The notes under the pieces are model-generated. The model was not told the origin of the DNA. It saw only the letters and a list, made by a program, of their open reading frames with translations, and did no database searches. From contig SCSM01000023.1 of assembly GCA_004322215.1 (NCBI GenBank), positions 124,001-188,000 of the forward strand: DNA of 64,000 nucleotides, written 5' to 3'. The stretch is from Bacteroidota bacterium. GTDB lineage: Bacteria > Bacteroidota > Ignavibacteria > Kapaibacteriales > UBA2268. A program made the position numbers and the translations under genes. Within the stretch, counting starts at the first letter, position 1; the number at the start of each line of letters is the position of its first letter. Below are positions 1-7,823 of this stretch, piece by piece.

Positions 1-1
1 T

Positions 2-94
2 TATAATTCCTCAAATATTCAACCTGGTGTTTATTTCCTGACAATTAAAAACGGAAATCACAACGAAACAAAGAAATTTGTAATCATCAGATAA
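2..94 (+). CDS. C-terminal end of a T9SS-sorted secreted protein (5' partial)
   Basis: Only the last 30 codons lie in the window. They read as the end of a type IX secretion C-terminal sorting domain: a PGVYFLTI strand, a short turn, then a KKFVIIR ending before TAA. This beta-strand pattern is the one that closes type A sorting domains in Bacteroidota cargo. The cargo part lies upstream and cannot be identified. An intrinsic terminator follows directly, so this is the last gene of its transcript. Confidence 0.75.
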   Translation, partial: YNSSNIQPGVYFLTIKNGNHNETKKFVIIR

Positions 95-111
95 AGAATA
101 TTACGATATTG

Positions 112-148
112 AAAAAGCCCTTTTGTATTAAGCGTAAGGGCTTTTTTT
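112..148 (+). terminator. intrinsic terminator
   Basis: An 11-bp perfect stem (AAAAAGCCCTT at 112-122 with AAGGGCTTTTT at 136-146) closes a 13-nt loop and runs into a T-tract. The A-tract on the other side would let it work in both directions. It follows the T9SS cargo gene ending at 94. Confidence 0.85.
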
Positions 149-298
149 AATTTATTATTACAATTACGAAAATTATATTATTACCATTTGTTAAAAACTT
201 CATTAATTTTGAATTTTTAAAACTGATTCTGAAATATGGCAATAGGATTTAGTAGCTGTTTCGTTGATTTTTAATAGAATATTGATTATTTTACAATT

Positions 299-604
299 AT
301 GAAAACGATTGAAGCAAATAGTGTTGATGTAATTAATATTATTAAAAATAATATATCTCATATCAAAGAATACGATGTGAAGAAATTAGCTCTATTTGGT
401 TCTTATTCAAGATATGATGCCCTTCCCGAAAGCGATTGCGATATTTTAGTAAAATTTGGCAAGAATACATTTCGTACTTACATCGGTTTAAAGGAATACC
501 TCGAAAATTTATTAAAACTGAAAGTTGATTTAGTGTGCGAGGATTCCATAAAAGATATCATTAAGCCCTACATACTGAAAGATGCAATATGGCTCGTAAG
601 TTGA
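299..604 (+). CDS. mntA: MNT-domain minimal nucleotidyltransferase, antitoxin of an MNT/HEPN pair
   Basis: A 101-residue minimal nucleotidyltransferase. The fold signature is visible as GSYSR at residues 34-38 followed by the metal-binding pair D46/D48 in SDCDILV, with D77 (VDLV) as the candidate third carboxylate. In characterised MntA/HepT modules the MNT protein transfers AMP to the HEPN toxin and neutralises it; that activity here is inferred from family and context. The gene overlaps the downstream HEPN gene by 16 bp, the usual order and coupling. About 200 bp of AT-rich DNA upstream contains no recognisable gene. Confidence 0.85.
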   Translation: MKTIEANSVDVINIIKNNISHIKEYDVKKLALFGSYSRYDALPESDCDILVKFGKNTFRTYIGLKEYLENLLKLKVDLVCEDSIKDIIKPYILKDAIWLVS

Positions 605-966
605 GAAATGTTAGTCTGTACATCAATGATATTCTTGATTCCATTCGAAAAATTGAGAAATACACAAATGATAAAGATTACCATCAATTCAAAAATGATT
701 CTCTAACTGTTGATGCGGTTATCAGGAATTTTGAAATTATCGGCGAAGCGGCTAATCAATTACCAAAATCTTTTAAAGAATCAACAAGTGATGTTGAATG
801 GAAATACATGATTGATTTTAGAAATGTAATCATTCATGAATATTTTGGGATTAATTATGAAATTATTTGGGATATAATTCAGAATGAGCTTTTACAGTTT
901 AAAAATAAAATATCAGAATTACAAGATAAATTAAATAACATACAAATTCCATTGGAATGGGATTAA
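589..966 (+). CDS. hepT: HEPN-domain ribonuclease toxin (DUF86/HepT-like)
   Basis: A 125-residue all-helical HEPN protein of the DUF86/HepT family. The Rx4HxY catalytic motif is intact as RNVIIHEY, with R78, H83 and Y85, and the IGEAANQLP helix typical of the family is at about 51-59. HepT proteins are RNases; the tyrosine of this motif is the residue AMPylated by the MNT partner in studied systems. The start overlaps the end of the nucleotidyltransferase gene by 16 bp, so the two are translationally coupled. Nothing suggests decay of either partner. Confidence 0.87.
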   Translation: MARKLRNVSLYINDILDSIRKIEKYTNDKDYHQFKNDSLTVDAVIRNFEIIGEAANQLPKSFKESTSDVEWKYMIDFRNVIIHEYFGINYEIIWDIIQNELLQFKNKISELQDKLNNIQIPLEWD

Positions 967-985
967 TTAATTATTTCGGAATTAT

Positions 986-3508
986 ATGAAAACACTTTAT
1001 TTTTTATTTGTTTTTGCAGTTAGCAACTTGTTAAGCCAGGGCTGGCAGGAAAATATTAAAGACCCCGCTAATTTCTACAGCATTCGCGAAGCATTTCTTG
1101 AAAGAATAAATTCTGATAAAATAGAAATGACATTGAAAAAAGCAGGTGAAGAAGGAGAGGAAGAACAGTTCCGACGATTTGAGTTTATGCTCGAGCCGAG
1201 AGTTTATCCTACCGGAAAATTTCCCAGACCGACTATTTTACTCGATGAATGGAATAAGTTCAAAGCATTGAATCAAACCGGTCTTGATACCATTACCGGG
1301 GGAAACTGGACTCCTTTGGAATCACCTTCCGGTTTTCCTTATGAAGGTTATTCAGGACGACTGAACTGCATTGCTTTTCATCCACTCGATACGAATATTA
1401 TGTATGTCGGTTCTCCTGCCGGTGGTTTGTGGGAAACTACCACAGGAGGTAAATCCTGGATTCCATTGGCCGATTACCTCCCTTCGCTCGGTGTATCCGA
1501 AATTGTAATTCAGCCGGATAATCCAAACATAATGTATATGGCTACTGGAGACAGGGATGCAGCGAATTTCATCAGCAATCCCTACTCTTACGGCTTGCTG
1601 AAAAGCACAAATGGCGGTGAAACATGGGATACAACAGGACTGAATTATTTATTTTCCGACCAGATGACGATTCAAAGATTAGTGATGCACCCTGATAATC
1701 CGAATATACTCATGGCGGCTGTCGAAGGAGTGGACGGAAATAAGAGGGGAATATGGAGAACGACAGATGCGGGAGTTTCATGGACAAAAACAAGCGGTGG
1801 TGCAAAATATGATGTCGAATTCAATCCTGGTGACCCGAACATTATGTATGCTGCCGGTTGGAAAAGCATACTGCGTTCAACTGATGCTGGTATGACCTGG
1901 ATACAAGTCAAATCAAACATTCTTCCGACAGACAGTATTTCCGAAGATAGAATTTCGGTAACGGCTGCCAATCCGCATTTGGTTTATTTGCAATATCTGA
2001 ATTCATGGACTGGAGGAACTTATGGTTTGTATAAGTCCGGTGATGATGGACTGACATGGGAAATGGTAAACCAGGAGGGAATCACTACACAGGGAGGTTA
2101 CGACTGGGTTCTGGCTGTTTCACCTATCGATACAAATATAGTTTTATACGGAGGTCAATATCTTTTCGGCTCTTACGACGGAGGAAAGAATCAGCTTAAT
2201 TTTCAATCCGGACACGTTGACCACCACGATTTGATTTATCATCCCAAAACTAAAGCATTGTTTAATTGCAATGACGGCGGTATTTATAAATCCTGGGATA
2301 ACGGCGAAACATGGGAAAACCTGAATAAGAGTTTGCAGACATTTCAGTATTACAGGATGGGAGCTTCGGCTACAAACAAAGATTTTATATTGACAGGGGC
2401 TCAGGACAATGGAACTCAGATACATGATTTTTTGTCCTGGCAGCAAATCGGAATCCTTGCTGACGGCATGGAATGTCTTGTTGATTACAGCGACCCCGCC
2501 ATTTATTATGTATCATATCAGTATGGTTATTTGATGAGATTCGGTGCTGGTGAAAATTTTTCTTTTCCGCCTAATGCTTTCAATTCTAAATACTATGCAT
2601 GGGTGACACCTTATATTATTCATCCTTCAGAACCCGCAACTTTATTTATCGGTGGTAAAGATATTTACAAATCAAATGATAGGGGAAATACTTGGGTAGC
2701 TATATCGAACAAGCTTACTGCAAATGATGGAGTTGGAGGTGGAATGCTGCGAACAATGGCTATTTCGGAATCGAATCCTGACAGTATTTTGTATGCTGCT
2801 TCTTATGTTGTTGCTTATAAAACCACCAATGCAGGAGTAACATGGCATAATATAACATCTAATCTTCCTACATCTGCTGGATGTTTCGATTGTTCGGCAA
2901 TCAGCAGCATAGCCGTTCATCCCATAAATCCGAATATTGCCTGGGTGGCTATGTCAGGATATTCTCCGACAAATAAAGTATTCAAGACAACTGACGGCGG
3001 TGAAACCTGGGTGAATATTTCCGAGAATTTACCCGCAATTCCTGTAAATACGATTGTATATCAGAAGAACAGCAAGGATGTATTATACATCGGAACTGAT
3101 TTAGGGATTTTCTGCAAAGACAGCACAGACAAAAATTGGAAGCCCTTCATGAACGGCTTGCCTAATGTTCCTGTGCAGGAACTGGAAATACATTATTGCA
3201 CACAAAAACTACGTGCAGCAACCTTCGGCAGAGGTTTGTGGGAAACGGATTTATATGGAGCCGTTGTTTCAGTTGATGATAATGAAGAACAAAGCACCGG
3301 AAAATATCTCTATCCGAATCCGGCAAATGGTTCCATCGAATTGCCTGATGAATTAATTAATAAAAATTCTCGGTTGATTATTTACTCATCAATTGGTATT
3401 GCGATTTATGAAGGAAATGCAACCAAAAGAATTGACATCAGCTCTATATCACCGGGAATATATTTAGTGAAAGTGAAGGATAGGTTATATAAATTTGTGA
3501 AGATGTGA
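986..3508 (+). CDS. secreted sortilin/BNR-type beta-propeller protein with T9SS sorting domain
   Basis: An 840-residue exported protein. An N-terminal signal peptide (about residues 1-17) precedes an array of repeats with the Asp-box-like pattern of VPS10/sortilin propellers (for example STNGGETWD, TTDAGVSWT, SDDGLTWE, TTDGGETWV) spread over about residues 110-740. The last 80 or so residues form a type A T9SS sorting domain (YPNPANGS ... GIYLVKVKD ... KFVKM). Such proteins are extracellular or surface-bound; glycan or protein binding is possible but the ligand is not visible. It starts 20 bp after the HEPN gene but is unlikely to be functionally linked to it. Confidence 0.88.
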   Translation: MKTLYFLFVFAVSNLLSQGWQENIKDPANFYSIREAFLERINSDKIEMTLKKAGEEGEEEQFRRFEFMLEPRVYPTGKFPRPTILLDEWNKFKALNQTGLDTITGGNWTPLESPSGFPYEGYSGRLNCIAFHPLDTNIMYVGSPAGGLWETTTGGKSWIPLADYLPSLGVSEIVIQPDNPNIMYMATGDRDAANFISNPYSYGLLKSTNGGETWDTTGLNYLFSDQMTIQRLVMHPDNPNILMAAVEGVDGNKRGIWRTTDAGVSWTKTSGGAKYDVEFNPGDPNIMYAAGWKSILRSTDAGMTWIQVKSNILPTDSISEDRISVTAANPHLVYLQYLNSWTGGTYGLYKSGDDGLTWEMVNQEGITTQGGYDWVLAVSPIDTNIVLYGGQYLFGSYDGGKNQLNFQSGHVDHHDLIYHPKTKALFNCNDGGIYKSWDNGETWENLNKSLQTFQYYRMGASATNKDFILTGAQDNGTQIHDFLSWQQIGILADGMECLVDYSDPAIYYVSYQYGYLMRFGAGENFSFPPNAFNSKYYAWVTPYIIHPSEPATLFIGGKDIYKSNDRGNTWVAISNKLTANDGVGGGMLRTMAISESNPDSILYAASYVVAYKTTNAGVTWHNITSNLPTSAGCFDCSAISSIAVHPINPNIAWVAMSGYSPTNKVFKTTDGGETWVNISENLPAIPVNTIVYQKNSKDVLYIGTDLGIFCKDSTDKNWKPFMNGLPNVPVQELEIHYCTQKLRAATFGRGLWETDLYGAVVSVDDNEEQSTGKYLYPNPANGSIELPDELINKNSRLIIYSSIGIAIYEGNATKRIDISSISPGIYLVKVKDRLYKFVKM

Positions 3509-3529
3509 AACAATAATTAAAAATTTTAT

Positions 3530-3907
3530 ATGAACACACTCTTAATTTTAGCAACAACACTAATTACACTGGCGCTTGTTTTCTATTCGCTTGGAATTTG
3601 GTCTGAACGTTTTGCAAAATATCTTAAAGGATGGCATGTAGTAGCATTTTGGTCCGGATTTCTTTTCGATGTTTCAGGAACATTTACCATGCACGTCCTA
3701 TCGGATGGACATAATTCATCAATCGCACATACTATTACCGGACAGATTGCTCTCTGGCTTATGTTTGCCCATGCATTGTGGGCGACCTGGGTAATACTCA
3801 AAGGGAGTAATTCGATGAGATTGAAATTTCACAGTTACAGTATTTTCGTTTGGATTATTTGGCTTATTCCATACTTCGGGGGAATGTATTTGGGTATGAG
3901 TAAATAA
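3530..3907 (+). CDS. HsmA-family small integral membrane protein
   Basis: A 125-residue protein with four predicted transmembrane helices (about 3-20, 38-55, 66-90 and 100-121). It carries conserved histidines in and near the helices (GWHVVAFW, FTMHVLSDGH, MFAHALW) that resemble the TIGR03987/HsmA family. The function of that family is not established. The gene is 21 bp downstream of the propeller protein and convergent with the next gene. Confidence 0.7.
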   Translation: MNTLLILATTLITLALVFYSLGIWSERFAKYLKGWHVVAFWSGFLFDVSGTFTMHVLSDGHNSSIAHTITGQIALWLMFAHALWATWVILKGSNSMRLKFHSYSIFVWIIWLIPYFGGMYLGMSK

Positions 3908-3965
3908 TAATATTTTACGTCTTGCTTTTTAAGAATAATAATTCTTTATTTATTAGTTAATTATT

Positions 3966-4475
3966 TCAAAAAGAATAACTTAGTATTATTCTGTTCAAAG
4001 TAAAATTCACATTAAATCCAGTATTATAAGTTGTGCTATTTGCAATTGTATATTTATTGTATGATTTTATTGCTCTTTTGAATTTCTCTTTGCTACTGGA
4101 AAATAAAACAAAACTTATTAAATCAAGAGCAGTTGCTGCAACAGCAGTAGAATAAATTGATTCTATTTTTGGTCCAGAACCGTAATTGTAATAGTTAATA
4201 ATATCAGCTAATGTAATTACTGTTAATAATAGACCACCAGCTAATGAAATGACAGCAAGTGTTTCATCTAATTTTGAAGAACTAACTAAATCGTGTGAAA
4301 ACTTATGATGGCTTATTATATCCGATATTTTCAATTTTGAATATTCAGTTGTATCAATGTAATAACTGTTACCCCAAAATGAATAATCAACTTTAATTGT
4401 ATCTTTTCTGCTTTGTGCTTGTGAGAAATGAGTAGTTACCAGGAATAAAATTGATAGAAGGATTATATGTCTCAT
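3966..4475 (-). CDS. hypothetical exported protein
   Basis: A 169-residue protein not recognised. It has a clear signal peptide (about residues 1-20, ending SQAQ), a soluble polar stretch (about 21-75), two hydrophobic segments (about 75-98 and 110-125), and a C-terminus ending in alternating residues and Phe (NRIILSYSF), the way outer-membrane beta-strands often end. It could be a small envelope protein. It has its own upstream AT-rich region and is divergent from the MFS gene. Confidence 0.55.
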   Translation of the reverse strand: MRHIILLSILFLVTTHFSQAQSRKDTIKVDYSFWGNSYYIDTTEYSKLKISDIISHHKFSHDLVSSSKLDETLAVISLAGGLLLTVITLADIINYYNYGSGPKIESIYSTAVAATALDLISFVLFSSSKEKFKRAIKSYNKYTIANSTTYNTGFNVNFTLNRIILSYSF

Positions 4476-4623
4476 AAAAATATTGGAAATAAAATATAAA
4501 AAAAATTTTTATAAAAATAAGATTAATGAATAAATAAAATAAAAGTTATTCTTGCTTTTTATAAATAAAAATTCTTTTTTTGTTCATTAGAATTTTTCAC
4601 AAAAATTATTTTTCCAAAATAAA

Positions 4624-5859
4624 ATGCAGGATAATTCTGTTAAGCCGAACCTGAAAGCATTGTTTTCGATTACAGTTATAGTCGGTGCCTTGGGTTATTT
4701 CGTAGATGTGTATGATTTGATTTTGTTCAGCATTGTACGTGTACAATCGCTGAAATCACTTGGATATAGTGGAGACCAGTTGCTCAATTATGGTGTGCTT
4801 CTGCTGAATTTGCAGATGCTGGGTATGCTTCTTGGTGGAATCCTTTGGGGTGTACTTGGCGACAAAAAAGGCAGGGTGAAAATTCTATTTGGTTCGATTC
4901 TGCTTTACTCTCTTGCAAACTTTGCAAACGGATTTGTACATAACATTGAAGCGTTTGTGATTTGCCGTTTCCTTGCAGGATTAGGACTCGCAGGAGAGCT
5001 TGGTGCTGCAGTTACTCTCGTGTTGGAAATCCTTCCAAAGGAAATCCGCGGCTATGGAACTATGCTTATTGCTACTGTCGGTGTAAGCGGTGCAGTTGTA
5101 GCAAATCTCGTTGCGAAACTATTCGACTGGCGAATGACTTTTATTATTGGCGGTGTACTGGGTATAGTGCTTTTATTTCTGCAGATGAGAGTTATTGAAT
5201 CAGGTACATTCAAAAAAGTTGAGAATTTGAAAGTCAGCCGTGGTAATTTCTTCAGCTTCTTTACAAATTGGAAACGCTTCATAAGATATATGAAATCTAT
5301 TTTCATCGGTTTGCCGATTTGGTTCAGCTTAAGTGTGCTGATTACATTTGCACCTGAATTTGCAAAAGCGATTAAAATCAACGGGACGATTCATGCCGGT
5401 GATGCTGTGATGTGGTATTACCTCGGAGCTACAATCGGCGATTTCACAAGTGGATTCCTGAGTCAATACTTTGGAAGCAGGAAAAAAGTTGTATTCGGTT
5501 TTATTTCGGTTTTAACAGTGATGGTCATTGTTTATCTATTACAAAATCATATTTCGACAACCACATTTTATATCATTTGTTTTATTACAGGACTTCCTGC
5601 CGGTTACTGGGCTGTATTTGTTACAATCTCAGCAGAGCAGTTCGGCACAAACCTGAGAGCCACAGCCGCCTCGACAATTCCCAATTTTGTGCGTGGCTTG
5701 GTTGTACCGATTACATTTTTGTTCCAGTATTTTGTATATCTGACAAATGTGAAAGCAAGCGGTGCCATTGTCGGTGGCTTATGCCTGCTTGTTGCATTTA
5801 TATCCTTATGGCGGCTGGATGAGACGTATAACAAGGATTTGGATTTTTTGGAAGAGTGA
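4624..5859 (+). CDS. MFS transporter
   Basis: A 411-residue major facilitator protein with about 12 membrane helices. The loop 2-3 motif A is present as GVLGDKKGRVKILFG at about 79-93, and the helix 4 region reads GLGLAGELGAAVTL, which resembles the sugar/metabolite:H+ symporter branch. It should catalyse proton-coupled uptake or export of a small organic solute; the substrate cannot be told from sequence. It stands alone between a divergent hypothetical gene and a thioredoxin-like gene. Confidence 0.85.
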   Translation: MQDNSVKPNLKALFSITVIVGALGYFVDVYDLILFSIVRVQSLKSLGYSGDQLLNYGVLLLNLQMLGMLLGGILWGVLGDKKGRVKILFGSILLYSLANFANGFVHNIEAFVICRFLAGLGLAGELGAAVTLVLEILPKEIRGYGTMLIATVGVSGAVVANLVAKLFDWRMTFIIGGVLGIVLLFLQMRVIESGTFKKVENLKVSRGNFFSFFTNWKRFIRYMKSIFIGLPIWFSLSVLITFAPEFAKAIKINGTIHAGDAVMWYYLGATIGDFTSGFLSQYFGSRKKVVFGFISVLTVMVIVYLLQNHISTTTFYIICFITGLPAGYWAVFVTISAEQFGTNLRATAASTIPNFVRGLVVPITFLFQYFVYLTNVKASGAIVGGLCLLVAFISLWRLDETYNKDLDFLEE

Positions 5860-6036
5860 AATCAATTACTAATTACTAATGATTATTTGGATAAGAAAAA
5901 TTTCAATTATATTTTTATATATTTGTCAAATAAATCATTCATCAATAAAACAAGAAGATATTTATATAAAATAAATAAATCGAATTTGGGGTTTTTCGGT
6001 TTCAATACTTTTTTATTTTAAAATTAGAGGCATATT

Positions 6037-7320
6037 ATGAAATATTTGTTTTGCTTAATCTTGCTTGTTGTATTTTTTATCCCATCTCATTCAAAAGATT
6101 TAAAATTTTACTTCAAGAATCTTCACAGAGAGCCAAGAGAAAATTATGGTAATATTGATCCATTATATTTATTTACATTTGATACTTTGAGAGTTGATGA
6201 TATAGATTTCCCGGTTATATTACCTAAGATTGGAAATATAGAAAATTTAGCATTTTCTCAATTATTTTTTACCGGGCGAGAAAATGCTGTCAACCCAAAA
6301 ATTACTTTTACTCTATTTAAAAATTATAATAGTGATACAATAGAAATATTCCCCGATTTGAACGGCAACATGGATTTCACTGATGATTCAATTTCATATT
6401 TCATAAGTAAAAAAAATCCATTCACTTATATTAATCTTCCAAATTCTAAGAATCCCGATGGAAAATTTCAATATAAAATTGGGTATTTGGTCGGAGTAGA
6501 TAGCATGGTTATTTTAAAGTATAAGGAACATTTTTATAATGATGATAAAAGTAAAGGATTTATTACTACTGACTCAAAATATTGGATAAGTGAAACAAGA
6601 CTAAATGTACTATCCTGCGATACAGTTGTTGATGGAGATTCAATTCAAATTGGTCTTATGGATTGGAACTGCAACGGGCTTTATAATGATATTGATACAA
6701 TATTAGAAAATAATTTTAACTCTGACAGAATATTGGTTGGCTATTATGGTAATGATATAATATCTCATGAACCCTCTGCAGGTGCTTCAATATTATTACC
6801 TGAAACTTTTGTTGATATCAGAGGTAGGATTTATCAATTGATTGAAATTGAACCGACAGGAAAATATGCTGTATTAAGACCGACTAATAAAACTTCATCA
6901 ATATTAAGAATTGGAGATGATTTACCGGATTTGAAATTTAAACTAATATCCGGAGATTCGACATCATTAAGAAGAATTATTGTGAAAGGGAAATACAACC
7001 TGATTGATATGTGGTCAATTGGATGTAAGGGGTGTATAATGTCTATTCCTAAATTTCAAATGCTTGATTCACTTTATCATGACAAATTTAATATAATAGC
7101 TCTTCATGATTGGCAAAGTGCATTTAATGTTATACAGAAATATATTGAAAAAAAGAGTCTAAAGTGGACAAATGGTATTCTCACACCTGAAATTGCAAAA
7201 AATCTTCTTGCATCAGGTGGGTACCCTTATTATATACTTGTTGATCCAGATGGAAAAATTTTTAAATTCAATGCTTATTTAAATGAGGTCGAAAATTTAT
7301 TGAAAAAATTTAGTAATTAA
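6037..7320 (+). CDS. exported TlpA-like thioredoxin protein with calcium-loop-like motifs
   Basis: A 427-residue exported protein with a signal peptide at about 1-19. The C-terminal third (about 290-427) is a TlpA/AhpC-type thioredoxin fold with C330-K-G-C333 as the redox pair and a cis-Pro context GGYPYYILVDPDG. The N-terminal 280 residues are not a known domain but contain two EF-hand or dockerin-like acidic loops, DLNGNMDFTDD at about 108-118 and DWNCNGLYNDID at about 209-220. A disulfide reductase or isomerase role in the envelope is inferred from the fold. RBS AGAGG lies upstream. The stop codon overlaps the end of the convergent transposase remnant. Confidence 0.8.
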   Translation: MKYLFCLILLVVFFIPSHSKDLKFYFKNLHREPRENYGNIDPLYLFTFDTLRVDDIDFPVILPKIGNIENLAFSQLFFTGRENAVNPKITFTLFKNYNSDTIEIFPDLNGNMDFTDDSISYFISKKNPFTYINLPNSKNPDGKFQYKIGYLVGVDSMVILKYKEHFYNDDKSKGFITTDSKYWISETRLNVLSCDTVVDGDSIQIGLMDWNCNGLYNDIDTILENNFNSDRILVGYYGNDIISHEPSAGASILLPETFVDIRGRIYQLIEIEPTGKYAVLRPTNKTSSILRIGDDLPDLKFKLISGDSTSLRRIIVKGKYNLIDMWSIGCKGCIMSIPKFQMLDSLYHDKFNIIALHDWQSAFNVIQKYIEKKSLKWTNGILTPEIAKNLLASGGYPYYILVDPDGKIFKFNAYLNEVENLLKKFSN

Positions 7321-7811
7321 AAATACCTATCATCCTTCCAGTTTTTTAGGTCGGTATTAATGTAATTCCAAATTTTTAAATATTCTTCTTTATTTCGAAT
7401 TATATGTTCATAAAATTTCGTTGCCAAACTGTATGAATTTTTGTGTTTTGACGAAACCATTTTGGTAACACCGATTTTACCATTACCAATAATTAGATCA
7501 TTATTGGATTTTTGACGGGATTCAAAATTTTGGACCCCTACATTATTTTGATTATGAATTTTTATTATTCCATGGATGTGGTTAGGCATTACTACAAATG
7601 AATCTAATTTAACATTCGGATAATGTTTTGTTATTTCATATCAGCATTTTTTTATAAAATTTCCCGCTTCATTTAATATCAGTTTATCATCAACAATTTG
7701 ACCAAATAGATGGTCTTTATAATAAGTACAAATAGTTATAAAATAATACCCTGCCCGGGAATAATCATATTCTCTGAAACGTAATGATTGTCTTTGAAAT
7801 TTTTCCGACAT
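7317..7811 (-). pseudogene. REP-associated tyrosine transposase (RAYT/Y1_Tnp), broken by one in-frame TGA
   Basis: Reading the minus strand from ATG at 7811 gives a complete Y1 transposase of about 164 residues. It opens SEKFQRQSLRFREYDYSRAG, continues through the FITICTYYKDHLFG strand and the HUH-type MPNHIHG motif, and ends in the helix ATKFYEHIIRNKEE that carries the nucleophilic tyrosine. One codon, at 7643-7641, is TGA where relatives have Trp (KKC-stop-YEI). Other genes here stop normally at TGA, so this is a nonsense mutation, not recoding. The catalytic half could still be translated from the internal ATG at 7589. The coding sequence also contains a palindrome (7514-7541) seen elsewhere in the window. 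Confidence 0.85.
7514..7541. repeat. 28-bp imperfect palindrome inside the transposase remnant
   Basis: The core is ATTCAAAATTTTGGA flanked by GGG and CCC arms, so the 28 bp can pair with itself with a few mismatches. It shares its GTAG-N-G-N-T and CAAAATTTTGAATCCC blocks, on opposite strands, with the intergenic copy at 10860-10887. RAYT enzymes are known to act on short palindromes of this kind. Confidence 0.6.
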
Positions 7812-7823
7812 AATTTACCATTC

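Noticed and set aside
986-3508. HEPN pair and propeller protein as one system because of the 20-bp gap
   Set aside because: Function, export signals and family habits differ; close spacing alone is weak evidence in a compact genome.
7641-7643. In-frame TGA in the transposase as a sign of TGA recoded to Trp (code 4)
   Set aside because: Many other genes here, including the nucleotidyltransferase and the propeller protein, end at TGA, and no other frame is interrupted by TGA where Trp is expected.
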